Source of the DNA: Symsagittifera roscoffensis
Lineage: Eukaryota > Xenacoelomorpha > Acoela > Convolutidae
Assembly (NCBI RefSeq): GCF_963678635.1
Contig: NC_087067.1
Span: 28,339,547-28,403,546, forward strand
Direction of reading: 5' to 3'
DNA: 64,000 bases
Shown here: positions 33,101 through 45,100 of the stretch, in pieces
Numbering within the stretch: position 1 is the first letter of the stretch
Layout of the letters: the number at the start of each line of letters is the position of its first letter
Notes under the pieces: generated by a model
Told to the model about the DNA's origin: nothing
The model's database searches: none
What the model saw: only the letters and a program-made list of their open reading frames with translations
Made by a program: the position numbers and the translations under genes

Positions 33101-36100
33101 ACAGTTTTCTCAAATTGACAAGCTGATTTCGCAAATGTCACCGTTTTTTTAGAAACTGGTTAATCTTTTGGCAGGTATCGTTTTTTGTGGTTTTCGACGC
33201 AGATTATTTCACTCCTAGGTTAACTGAGAATATATTTAAATGCCCCTAAGCTTGAAAAAATTTGGTCGCTAACATTGTTAACTTTCTTTGTCTTACCCTC
33301 GAAAAGCATTCATATTTTATTATTTGCTATAAATTTGAAATATACCATAAGTAATTTAATCCAAATGTTTTCTTGACCATATTCGCTGGTTGAGATGAAT
33401 ATTTCATTACAATTTTGCGGCAATTTGAGATCGACATTTTTTCCTTCATGGGTAAGTTGCTGTTGTCCTCGCTCGCTGATGACGAAATTTAGGGGTATGC
33501 TGAAATGAGTAAATTAATCGAACGTGGAATGAAGTTCAAAACAGAAATAAAAGGATTGAAACATAACTTTCTCAATCTAAGTAAAGCTGAGGAATTTTCC
33601 CGATTGTAAGCAAATATTCGCTATGTTTTTTTGTTCTTTCAAAGGTCAGTTATTTTTTACTTTATTCAACAAACTTAATTTGGGAGTGTGGCCAATAAGC
33701 TGATATCCTCCATTTCATGCTCGTCAGTTAGCAGACAAATTTAAAAAAAACTTAAATCTGATTGTCTCAAGAAGGATACGAATCGTGATTTCAAGGCTTG
33801 CGTTATAAATTTGTAGCATTTGGGTTTTTCAGGAAAAACTATCTTACAGAATCATTTGATAGCGTCTTAATTTGCACATTCAAGATTTTTTTAAAATATT
33901 GTTAAAACTGTTTGTCCACCAAGGGAATGAAAAATATACAAGCTGATGATCTCATGACGGAGAACGATTTGTGTCCCTTGTTAAGAACGACATGTTTTTT
34001 TTTACTAATTATTGCTAGCTCACCCATGCAAACAACAAGCACGGTTTATGGTAGGCCTCGAACCACTTAGTTGTTGATTGACAAGTGGAGATTTAGCCAC
34101 TTAACCATAAACTTCATAATCTGTTAATTAAAACTTATAGTCTGTATGGGCTGAATTGGTGGGACTCGAACCTCTGATCTTTAGATTAAGAATTGAAGAC
34201 TTAGCAACTTAACCAAAAACTTCATTATTACACCGAAGACTTTAGTCAAGGTGTTATGGTATCGTGTAAAGGGTTTTTTTTTATGTTGTCTGTTGTCAAG
34301 TGTCGACAAATAACGTCCACAGTTATCAATTATCATGTGGGCTGGACTATATCGCGCTATGTCACGTGATTGCGTATGTTTGTTTCTTTATTTGTTCATC
34401 TTTATTTATTTAATTATCTGTTCTTCTATTTATTTAATTATGTTTAGTTTGCTTATATTTATTTATAATTTATGTATGTACATATTATTTTTGTTTATTT
34501 TTATCACGTGTTTTGTTTATTTATTTAATTATTCTTTCTTTCATTTAGTTTTGCTGTTATTATTTCTGCGTGTGTATTTATTTAATTTATTTATTTTCAT
34601 TTATTTATATTATGGGTCTGTTTGTTTGGTTATTTGTTCATATATTTTTTTTCATGTCTATTTAATTATTTGTACATTTCACTTTTGCTTTTATTTATTT
34701 ATTTATTTATTTATTTATGTATTTATTTATGTATTTATTTATTTATTTATGTATTGATTTAATTTTTTATTGCTTATTTATTTATCAGGTGTGTTTTGTT
34801 TATTTGTTGATATTTATTTCTATATTTATTTAATTATTCTTTCTTTCATTTAGTTTTGCTTTTATTATTTATGTATGTGTATTTATTTCATTTATTTATT
34901 TTCATTTATTCATATTATGGGTCTGTTTGTTTGGTTATTTGTTCATATATATTTTTTAATGTCTATTTAATGTACGACCAATAAATTTTACACCTTAATT
35001 CTTAAAAAAAAACATTTTCAATTCTTCCCTTGCCATTCTGAACAGGTGGTTACAAAGTTTTAGCTAGTCACTGTATGATTTTCTGCCAGCAGCTCAACTG
35101 GTCTGTGTATACTTGTATTAGGTACACAGTTTTTTTTTCAACTGCTGTGTATACTTGTATTAGGTACACTGTAGTTTCAATCAATTGATCTGTGTATACT
35201 TGTACTAGGTACACAGTTATTCTATTTCAACTTTTGTGTATACTTGTATTAGGTACACTGTAGTTTCAATCAACTGGTCTGTGTATACTTGTATTAGGTA
35301 CACAGTTTTTTTTCAACTGCTGTGTATACTTGTATTAGGTACACTGTAGTTTCAATCAACTGATCTGTGTATACTTGTATTAGGTACACAGTTTTTCTAT
35401 TTCAACTGCTGTGTATACTTGTATTAGGTACACTGTAGTTTCAATCAACTGGTCTGTGTATACTTGTATTAGGTACACAGTTTTTTTTCAACTGCTGTGT
35501 ATACTTGTATTAGGTACACTGTAGTTTCAATCAACTGGTCTGTGTATACTTGTATTAGGTACACAGTTTTTCTATTTCAACTGCTGTGTATACTTGTATT
35601 AGGTACACTGTAGTTTCAATCAACTGATCGTGTATACTTGTATTAGGTACACAGTTTCTTTAGTTTAACTGATCTGTGTATACTTGTAATAGGTACACTG
35701 TAGTTTCAATTAACTGGTCTGTGTATACTTGTATTAGGTGTAAAACAGGAGGCGTTTTGCTACACATACAAACACAATCTTTTGTATTTTATTATAGCTA
35801 TAGAAATTGATCTACAATGCGTAAGTACGACATTTAGTTCTACGATTGTTATTTCAGGTCCTTTGTCAATATTTCAGGCTCTTTGTCAATATAGCAAAAT
35901 TTTGGTGTATATATGTGTTAGTAAGATTTTTAGTTCTACAACGTTTATTCAGGCTCTTTGTCGATATAGCAAAATATTGGTGTATACATGTGTTAGTACG
36001 ATTTTAGCTCTAGAATTATTATTTCAGGCTCTTCGTCAATATAGCAATATTTTAGCGTATACATGTGTTAGTACTATTTTTAGTTCTCGAACTGTTATTT

Positions 36101-39100
36101 TATGATCTATGTCAATATATCAAAATTTTAGTGTATACATGTGTTATTACGATTTTTAGTTCTCGAACTGTTATTTCATGATCTTTGTCAATATATCAAA
36201 ATTTTATTGTATACATGTGTTAGTACCATTTTTAGTTCTCGAACTGTTATTCCATGATCTTTGTCAATATAGCAAAATTTTGGTGTATACATGTGTTAGT
36301 ACGATTTTTAGCTCTAGAACTGTTATTCCATGATCTTTGTCAATATAGCAAAAATTTGACGTATACATGTGTTAGTACGATTTTTAGCTCTCGAACTGTT
36401 ATTTCATGATCTTTGCCAATATAGCAAAATTTTGGAGTGTACATGTGTTCGAACGATTTTTAGCTCACGAACTGTTATTTCAGGCTCTTTGTCAATATAG
36501 TAAAATTTTGGTGTATACATGTGTTAGTACGATTTTTAGTTCTAGAAGTGTTATTTTATGATCTTCGTTGATATATCAAAAATTTAACCTATACATGTGT
36601 TAGTACGATTTTTAGTTCTAGAACTGTTATTTCAGGCTCTTTCTCGATATAGCAAAATTTTGGTGTATACATGTATTAGTACGATTTTTTGTTCTAGAAC
36701 TGTTATTCTTCAATTATTAGTTGTTCAAGTTGTTTGGTTTTTGCTTCAGTTTCTATGCCTTCGGCGTATTGCGCGTAGCGCCTATGTTCTGTATGAGCGA
36801 GTTTGTTCAATTATTTTTATTGAACTAGATGGAAGAAGAGGAAGCGAGACGTGCGGAAGAGCAGGAGAAGCGCGAGGCACTGAAAGTGTTGGCGAGAGAG
36901 GAGGAACAGCGAAAGGCTGAATTGGCCAATCAGGAGAGACTGCAGCGAGAGGAGGCCAAGGCTGTGCTAAGAGACGGTAGGCTAACTGATACGCCACACC
37001 CAGGAAATCCGAATCATATCGTATTTTATCGGGAAAAAGCTTATGTGCCATATGGTGTTTTTTTCTAGGTCATATGGTGTTTTTTAGACTAGTTCATATT
37101 TTACTCTTACACTGATGAGTTTTTTTCTTTGCGCGCTTCCCCTCAAAGTTAATATTTATGGGCGCCTTTAGAAAAATTTCAAAGTCAGTCGGCCGAAAAT
37201 GGGTGTCGTAAAATAGTACCAAAAGTTCGGAGATTTTAAAAATTTTGATCAGGCTGTTTTGTTTAATTTTACAAAAACCCTTGGGTATTAATATCATTTC
37301 AGTTTTCAAACTAGTTTAATTGATGAGAGATTTAGAAAATTTTGAATCCCGCTTTGAAACTTTTTAGTTTTGCAAGTTTTTCATCTATTTTTTTGCCATT
37401 TTTGCTTGATTGCGAAGAGCAGCTTCGCTTATGTGTAAAAACGTAGAATTGTCACGCTCGATTTTTTTTCGTGGTTTGTTGAATAGGGTAACGTTTATCC
37501 AAAACGTCGATAAGAAATTTTTTGTCCAATTTGTAACTTTTAGTCAGTTTTGATGAAATCGAATATCAAGAAAACAAATTCATCAAATTTTTCTGCTATT
37601 TTCAAGTAACTCTGCTTTATAGAACGGCAGAAGCGAGTGGCCATGCGAGAGGAAAGAATCGCTCTCATTCGAGAGGGGAAGCCACTCCCCCCTTACCTCA
37701 TGGGCACTTCCTGTGACTCACCGGCTACCAGTCCAGCACACAGCAGCTTCGAAGACAGTTTGCCTAACGGGGCTCAATCAGAAGGGAAAAATGGCCGCGT
37801 GGATGAGGTACAGAATAGTTTAACTGAGAATAATTACTTTAATTCTCATTCTATACAATTTTTTAAAATTAATATCTTAATCAAGGGTATATAAGCAGTT
37901 TTGTTCAGTTCAAAGAGCTCAGCTCAGCATTGCCAGTTTTTGCTTCTTTCATTTCGTGGAAATATGTTCGGAAGTTTTTAATTGAAATAAGTGATGTTTA
38001 AGGCCTTCTTGAACTATGAAAATTTAATTAGCAGAGTCGAAATTGAATACTATAAAAGAAAACGTTTCCACGTACTATTACATAGAGTTTTGTATGCTCT
38101 AATAAGCTGTAAAAGAAATGGACAAATATAATTAGTTGAAAAGCAATCTGCCATAATTTAGCCTTTAAATATGAGTTTTCCGGAGACCAGATATAATCTT
38201 TCTGAAAATCTAATGTTTTAGCGTAAACTGTCATTTGCTCTTTTAATTAAGTCTGCCGGTTGAAACTTTTACAGGGGCTATTCTCATACGCGAAAGACCG
38301 AATGCGCGAAATTTCCCGACCAATCAAGCTTTTAAACTGTCCAAAACTGACTGATTTTATCGCTTACTTCCTTCGAAATTTATGATTAATGAATTCTGAT
38401 TGGCAGATCTTTTTCGCGCATTCGTTCCTTCGTACTTGAGGAATCCCCCTTTTTGGAACGTTCTATAAAACTCTCTTGGATTCGTTGGTGTATCAGGCAT
38501 TGAACTCCAGTTTCTCATCTGGGGCTTCGAAGTGGAGGGGGAGAAAAAGAGGCAATCAGTGTGAATTGAGTGGAAGTAGTGCAGACGAAGATTCGCTAGA
38601 TGAAGACGAAGTCACGACTGGAATCTTGAAAGGTAAGGTCTACACTTTTGGGCAGATTCAAATAATATTGGCGACACGTTGACACAGTAAAGGGTTTATT
38701 AGGAGGGTGGGTGTGGGTTATTTAGTTGGCTTCATTCAGTGATGAGTGTTTTTTTTTCATTTTAATTGAAATTTTGTTTTCAATTGAATTTTTTTTTCTC
38801 ATTTAAATGATCGAAGCAATTCAAAATTTGATTGAGCAATTTAAATCTGTTATTTCCAACAAAAAATTGAAAATGCCTTTTTTAAAGACCGAAATTGATG
38901 CATTGTAATATTATAGTAGTCCTATATGAGTTTTAGTTCAGGGTTGGATATCAGAAAAACTTCTAAGATCCACCTATCGATGTGTTCCAAAAGCTCTAGA
39001 CATTTTAAATTAGCTTAAAGATTGGTAGTGTTGAAGTTTGAATTTATCAGTAGAATGGCAATTTACATTTTAAATGACGTTTTTTAAATGTTTATGTTTG

Positions 39101-42100
39101 CCAACTTCAAAATTGTTTTTTCATCTTAAATTTGGTCCTTTTTGGCGCAATTTTAGTGAATTTTGTATTTTCTATAGAATTCTGCACACCTTATACGTTT
39201 AATGAATTTAGTAAAACGCTTATTTTGATGCTATTTGTTCTAAAGTTATCCCTTTAGTTTCTGTGTGATTAGTGATTATACTTAAACAAGCAAGCCAAAA
39301 AGAACCATGTAATGATCAATTTGAAGTGTTTTTGATTTTTTCAAAATTCAGCGTTTTTTTGTTTTCGTTACTTTTCAAGGTTTCGAACGATCCAAACTAT
39401 CCAGATAATGGTAGTTTCGAGAGATCCCAACTGTTCAGATAACGAAACAATTGCTCGCAATCAAAACAAGTGTTTTATTTCTTAAAAGCGCTAGATTTGT
39501 TTTTATACAAGCGAGCGTAGTCATAGTAAGAATTAACTTTATTCCAACGCAACTCGCAAATAAATGTGCTCATTTAGTGGCACTTCTGCTATAATCAGAA
39601 TCTGTGGCAATGGCAATTCAACAGCATCTGCTTTCTGCTTTGTTAGTGGCTTTTGTTTGCCGATGGCACAGATGCAAGAGTTTGAGGCTCCTAATCTAGA
39701 GGTCGGAGGTTCAATGCCGCACTAGTTTTTCATATTTGTGAGAAGTTGTGCTGCATAGTATTGGCAATTTATTAGCATCGGTAACTTCTTTATTGATGAC
39801 TAGTCTTTGTAAAGTTTTTTTTGCCCGTGGCGCAGATGAGAGGACGTGAGACTTCAATATTCCATTCGTACGTTCGAATCCGACTCCTTTGATATACTTA
39901 TTTCATTTATAAGAGCTGCTTTTTTTTCTTCAATTTATCGATTGTGTTTGCGAAATGCAGCTTCGATTCCATATGAAAATTTTCGAAAGTTCGTACAAAA
40001 ATTTTGTGGAGTGAATTTTAAGAGTGATGAGCTTAGTGAAGACTCTTATATAGGTCTTGGTTGTTTTTTTTGTTTTTTTTTTCAGAAAAAAGTCTTAAAA
40101 TGCTCTAACAACTACAGATGTGCATTCATACATATTCGTGCTTTTATAAATGCTGAACGTGTATATGCTTTTTGAGTTCAATGGAATTTCATCTGCTGAA
40201 AGTAATGTAAGTAACACTCTCCAAATATGAACGTGGAAATGGCGCAAAAAAAAAGTGAACGATTTCTAGTTTTGAAAGTGGAATTAATTTTTTAGATTTC
40301 TAGCGGAATAAAATCTTTACCTATTGATTCAGTTTTCTCTAGTTGGGTTAATGTTATCAAAAACGCGCCAATCTTAAGTTGTTATAGAAATTCAAAGAGC
40401 TTAAAAGGCATCTATTGTTTCTTTTCTCTTTGAAATTCGAAAGTTAAGATTTTTTTTCAACAAATTCAGTGTTTTTTTTCTGTTTGCTTGCGTTCATCAC
40501 TCTTTTTCAACGGTCTTTTGGTTAAGTTTTAAAGCTCACCAAATTACGTTTGACTCTTGTGTTCGCAATGCAGAACTTCGCTTCGCTTGTGTTAACTCTT
40601 GTATTTGAGTATGGTTCATTTCAGTGTTGTCTGAGATTGAATCTCATCAGGACTCTCACGTGTTCTTGGATCCTGTGACAGACGAAATCGCACCTGGTTA
40701 TTCTTCCGTCATAAAGGTTTGATAATCTACAAGAATTCAAAAAAAAATAATTTTCCTTCGAAACTGAGTTGTTTTCTCGAATGATAACAAGTTTAACAAT
40801 TAAATTGAAGGACAAAGAAGCCTCAATATCATGGACGTCATCAAGTTGTCTTCGTTTAGGACTTTTTACAAAAAATTGTCATTAACTGAAAATTTACCGA
40901 GCAAAAAGAAGTTTCGTGGAATTGAATCTATTTTTTTTTTGTATTATTGGTTTTACTTTGTTGTTAATTTTACTTGAACGCTTCGAATTTTTTTTTATTT
41001 TCGTGTGAATTGTTTTGTGCATTTAATTTCTTTGATAACAATCTTTGTGGTTGATTTTTTTTCAGCCCAGTATTTTAGAAAAAAAAATTGAAGAAAAATG
41101 AAAAATATTTTCTTCATGAATAGATTTCATGCAAAGCGGTTCAGTTTTAAGGTTTTATCGAGGTTGGCGGGATTTTTTAACGTTTGTTTCTAGTTTTTTG
41201 GTTGACCAAATTGATTTTCCAAGTTTTCTTAAAGCACGGTAAAGACTCTATTTGACAATTTTTTGAGAAAGTTTTAGCTCAAAAATGGAGTTTTTTTTCG
41301 GCGCGCACAGTTCACCTCAAAATTAGTTTATATTGGCGCCAAAGGAGCCTTTAGAAAAACTTAAGCGTCCGCCACCATAAAAGGATATTCTAAAGTAGTA
41401 CCAGAGGAGTACCCTTTGATCGGTCAGGAGGTAGAAATCTTCAGGGCGGGGCGTCCGCCCCTAATTCCGCTGTTGATGCAAAGGAACTGAATTTTGTCAT
41501 GGATAAGTTTTCTAACAATCTTGAGCAACTTTATATGACAAATAGATCGAGGTTAATTATTGCAAAAACTGATTTCTACGACAAGGCTTGGAAAAACGTA
41601 AAACTCCAGTAGCAGTTAACAATTAGACTTTTTTCTTTGGCGCTATTTGTATGAGTCGATAAACGTAGTCCAGACTCTTATATAGGCAGTGATGATTTTT
41701 TTCAGGAAAAATCGTAAAATTGGTTCTTTTCAAGTTGGTTAAGTCAAACTCCACTATTGAACAGCAAAAGTGTAAAGGTCACGAACATCAAAAAACGTAA
41801 AGGTCTTTTTTTCTGTTTACTTGCTTGCGTTCATTGTCTCTTTTTCAACTGCCTGTTGGCTATGTTTTTTTTTGTAAAATTTGGCCACATTGTCCAATTG
41901 AGATGAAAAATAAAATGCATCAATTGAAATTAAAAATTTTGAAAGAGGAAATTTTTTTACTGAGCAGCGGTTTATCCAAATTGCTCCGCTGGGCAAAAAA
42001 CTCCGAAACAAGTTCACACAGCAAATAACAGAATTCTAAGATTAAGTCCATATATTATTAGCATCCTGGAGAGAACAGACAACGGGTATGTGTATGCCCA

Positions 42101-45100
42101 CTCAGTCTACCCAGCCTTTCAAGAAAGCATTTTTTCATTTTTGAATATTTTCAACAACACTTGAAATCTAAAACAGGCGGGATCCTGGAATATAGATTTT
42201 TTCGGGTTATCAACCAGTTAAACAAAATCACTTGAATCAATAGACTTCATTCACGTGCACTCTCTCCACTCACGTGCTGTCAGGCCCAAGCTACGGCAAA
42301 ACTGGCACAGGGGTTACAAGTACGGTATAACAAGTTACTGTAGGGTAGTTTCGTGGGGACTTGAAATTTTTTTGAAAGTTTTTTTTTTTTTTTACAAAAT
42401 CGTTTTTTTTTATTGGCTCAGCTGGTGTCTGCTCAAAGGTTGTCGGACTTGTTTCCGCTTTGTAATTTTTGTTCAATTATTAATTTGAGTTTTAAAAGTC
42501 CTGGAATGTTCGCCTAGAATTCCTGTTTGATAAAAACAGGTATTATGAAAGTTGATAGAGCGAAAAATCTATACAAAGTAACTTTTTCTCAAAAATTTTT
42601 CTATCGATTTTCAAAAAAAGGTATCCATAGAAAGACCGCCTACATGTGTGCATGTATACTCCGCTGGTCTCTTTTTGCTCGAAACCTTAGTCTACGGCCT
42701 TTGAAATCTGTGGGGAGAATATTTTACCAATGTTTTTGGTTTTTGATTTTTTTTTTCAAAAACTAGCCTACCAAATGTGAATTTTAAAGTTCAATGAATA
42801 AAATAGTTTTCCTTTATTAGCGGCTGCGCCCAACCTTTTAAAAAAAATTTCTCGAAAACTAACCTCCTAAACTTGAGGTAGTCGGTTCAATTCAGATAAC
42901 GAGTTGTGGGAAGCTCCCCTGCATTACCGACCACTCACAATTTTTTACAAAAAAAACTTATCTTCCTCGGAAAAGTGAATTTTTTGAGCGTTTTCTTTTA
43001 GTTTTATGAATTTTACCGGAAAAAAACCTCCCATATCTGAGATCTGGGTTCAATCCCAAGAACTGGTTGTTGCAAGCGCCTTTGAATACGCGAGTGCTCC
43101 CAAATTTTGTGATTTGAAAAATTTATGGCCCTAGGAAAAGTCAAAAATTTGATTTTTGACCGTTTGTGAGTTTGTTGACTTCTCGAGAACTACCCTGCCA
43201 AACCTGGTTTTTTGGATTCAATCAAATTTTTATGCTCGGTGATTTTCTTTTGGTTAAGTGGCTACGCGCATTTTTTTTGAAAAAAAAGAGTTCGATTAGC
43301 TAGCGTTCAAAATTACAAAATTCTGTTTGTTCTCAAAAGCTGCTGGGTTATATGTAATTCTAATTTAAGACAAGAATCAGAAGCTGTAAAGGTCAATTGA
43401 TAACACCTAACCAACTGGTGCAAACCATGAATTTCTTTGGAAGTGTTTCCCGAAACCAAATATTTTCACAAAAATTGCATTATCTCAAAACTAATGGAAT
43501 TTGAGCCGTGATAATTTGTGGCTCGAATTACAGCTATATAGGTCGATCGATCGCCTCAATCAATAAGTTTTTTCATTTTTTTTTCCAAAAATTTCCCACT
43601 AATTACACTATAATATTGATGTTTATGTGAGGTTGGGTAGGGCGAGCCAAAAATTGTTTTCAGCTGACCAGACTAGCTTGTATTTTTTTAGAACCCAATC
43701 TGCCTACAAGACATGTACAAGAAGCTTCGCTACAGCAACTACCATTCTATCAATGCAGTTAGTTGTTTTTGTTCACATTATATAGGTTTAACTAACTGGA
43801 CGTCTTGAAATTGATGGAAACTACTAGCGAGTTTTTTCTGGTGCTATAACTTTTTGCGGAAAAGTTGAAAAATGAATTCCTTTTGTAACTGTTAGTTGGC
43901 ATCACTGATAGAATGTTTGATAACATTTATTGCCGAGTATTCATCTTCTTATCTTTGTTTCGCCTGTTCCTATTCGAAAATTCTTTTAACTTCTTTTTTT
44001 TTAGAAAGTAATGTTTCTATAAATATTTTATCTTGTTTGCTTTCTAGTTTGTTCAAGACGGCCTGCGGATGTTCGAAAACTGCTGGCAGTACAATGGAAG
44101 GAACTCCGAATTCGGAAAAATTGCCATCAACGTTAGCAAAGTTTTCGCCAATGGTTGCAGGAAACATTTGGGAGTCGAATGTTTCTTCAGTCATGGCAAA
44201 AGACGCATGAAAGGTAAGGGGAAGAAAGGTAAAGATGTATCCGACATAAATCCGGATTTGGTGCGATTAGTCGAAGAGGTCTCTAAACCGAAAAAGCCGA
44301 AGACAGCGTCAATAGATACGAAGCAAGAAGAAGAAGGCGTGAAAAGCGAAGTAGAGTCGCAGAGGATCCCGACTTATTCCAGTGGGTATGAGTCTGGAAG
44401 TAAGAACAGCGACAAAGATCAAAGCGCAAGGGCAATTAAAAGGTGAGCAAATAATAGTTGTTCTCGCTATCGCTCAATTGAATTAAGTTTTTTTCACCTG
44501 TGAGAGCGAATGGTTTATAATCCGGAACTAGGTTTTTCCCGTAATCGACTTTTCAAATAAATCATTAAAAAAATAGACTGACTTTATTATGGAACCTCGA
44601 CAAATTTCAGTCCCATCCTACTAGGTCTAGCAGAAGGGCGCGTGCTGTTGGATCTTCTTGCGTTGGAGTTTGATTGCCGGCCGGAGTATTCTAAGCGAGC
44701 GTAGTGTAATAATTTTTTTCCAATCTGAGTCGCAAGTATTCGTGCCACTTTTGGGGCACCTTTGCGGTATTTGTTAGCGTGTGCTTGACTTTCGATAAGT
44801 AATAAATTAACACAGTTGATGATTTTTGATTTATCAAATGAACCTAAAAAAAGCTATTGGTTTTCAAACAGCAGTGCAATAATAAAAATTCGATTTCAAG
44901 AGTTTTCCTACTCAATATATCTGACTTTTTTTTGAAATAAAGAATTTTTCCATAATTTGGCTTTATGCTTCCCAGATTATAGCATACAAAGTTAGTGTGG
45001 ACGCCTTAAGGTAGTATATTGTATCTGATGCTAGTTTTGCCGCATAGCTTTGGCAATTTTTTGTAGCATATGTAGTTATTTTATTTGTGGCTACTGTTTG

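Larger units (their letters stand above)
30974..36828 (+). other. CECR2 intron 6 (5.9 kb)
   Basis: Holds partial and full + strand family copies (32080-32230, 32270-32700, 32830-33130), two minus-strand tRNA-like heads (34045-34224), a TTTA-rich simple repeat (34370-34975) and two satellite arrays (35104-35740, 35810-36720). No exon recognised. Confidence 0.7.
38633..40624 (+). other. CECR2 intron 9
   Basis: Unremarkable AT-rich sequence to about 39580. Then two consecutive SINE-like units, the second with hairpin tail gcgaaatgcagcttcg (39950), and a + strand family copy (40018-40530). Confidence 0.6.

Noticed and set aside
34335-34757. 140-codon open frame rich in F, Y, L and I
   Set aside because: Low-complexity translation of a TTTA simple repeat that lacks stops by composition.
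35782-36105. 107-codon frame with an internal protein repeat
   Set aside because: Lies entirely in the 76-bp satellite; 76 is not a multiple of three, so the repeat is not protein-driven.
36597-36920. 107-codon frame overlapping CECR2 exon 7 in another frame
   Set aside because: Spans satellite, acceptor and the shifted frame of a well-supported exon.
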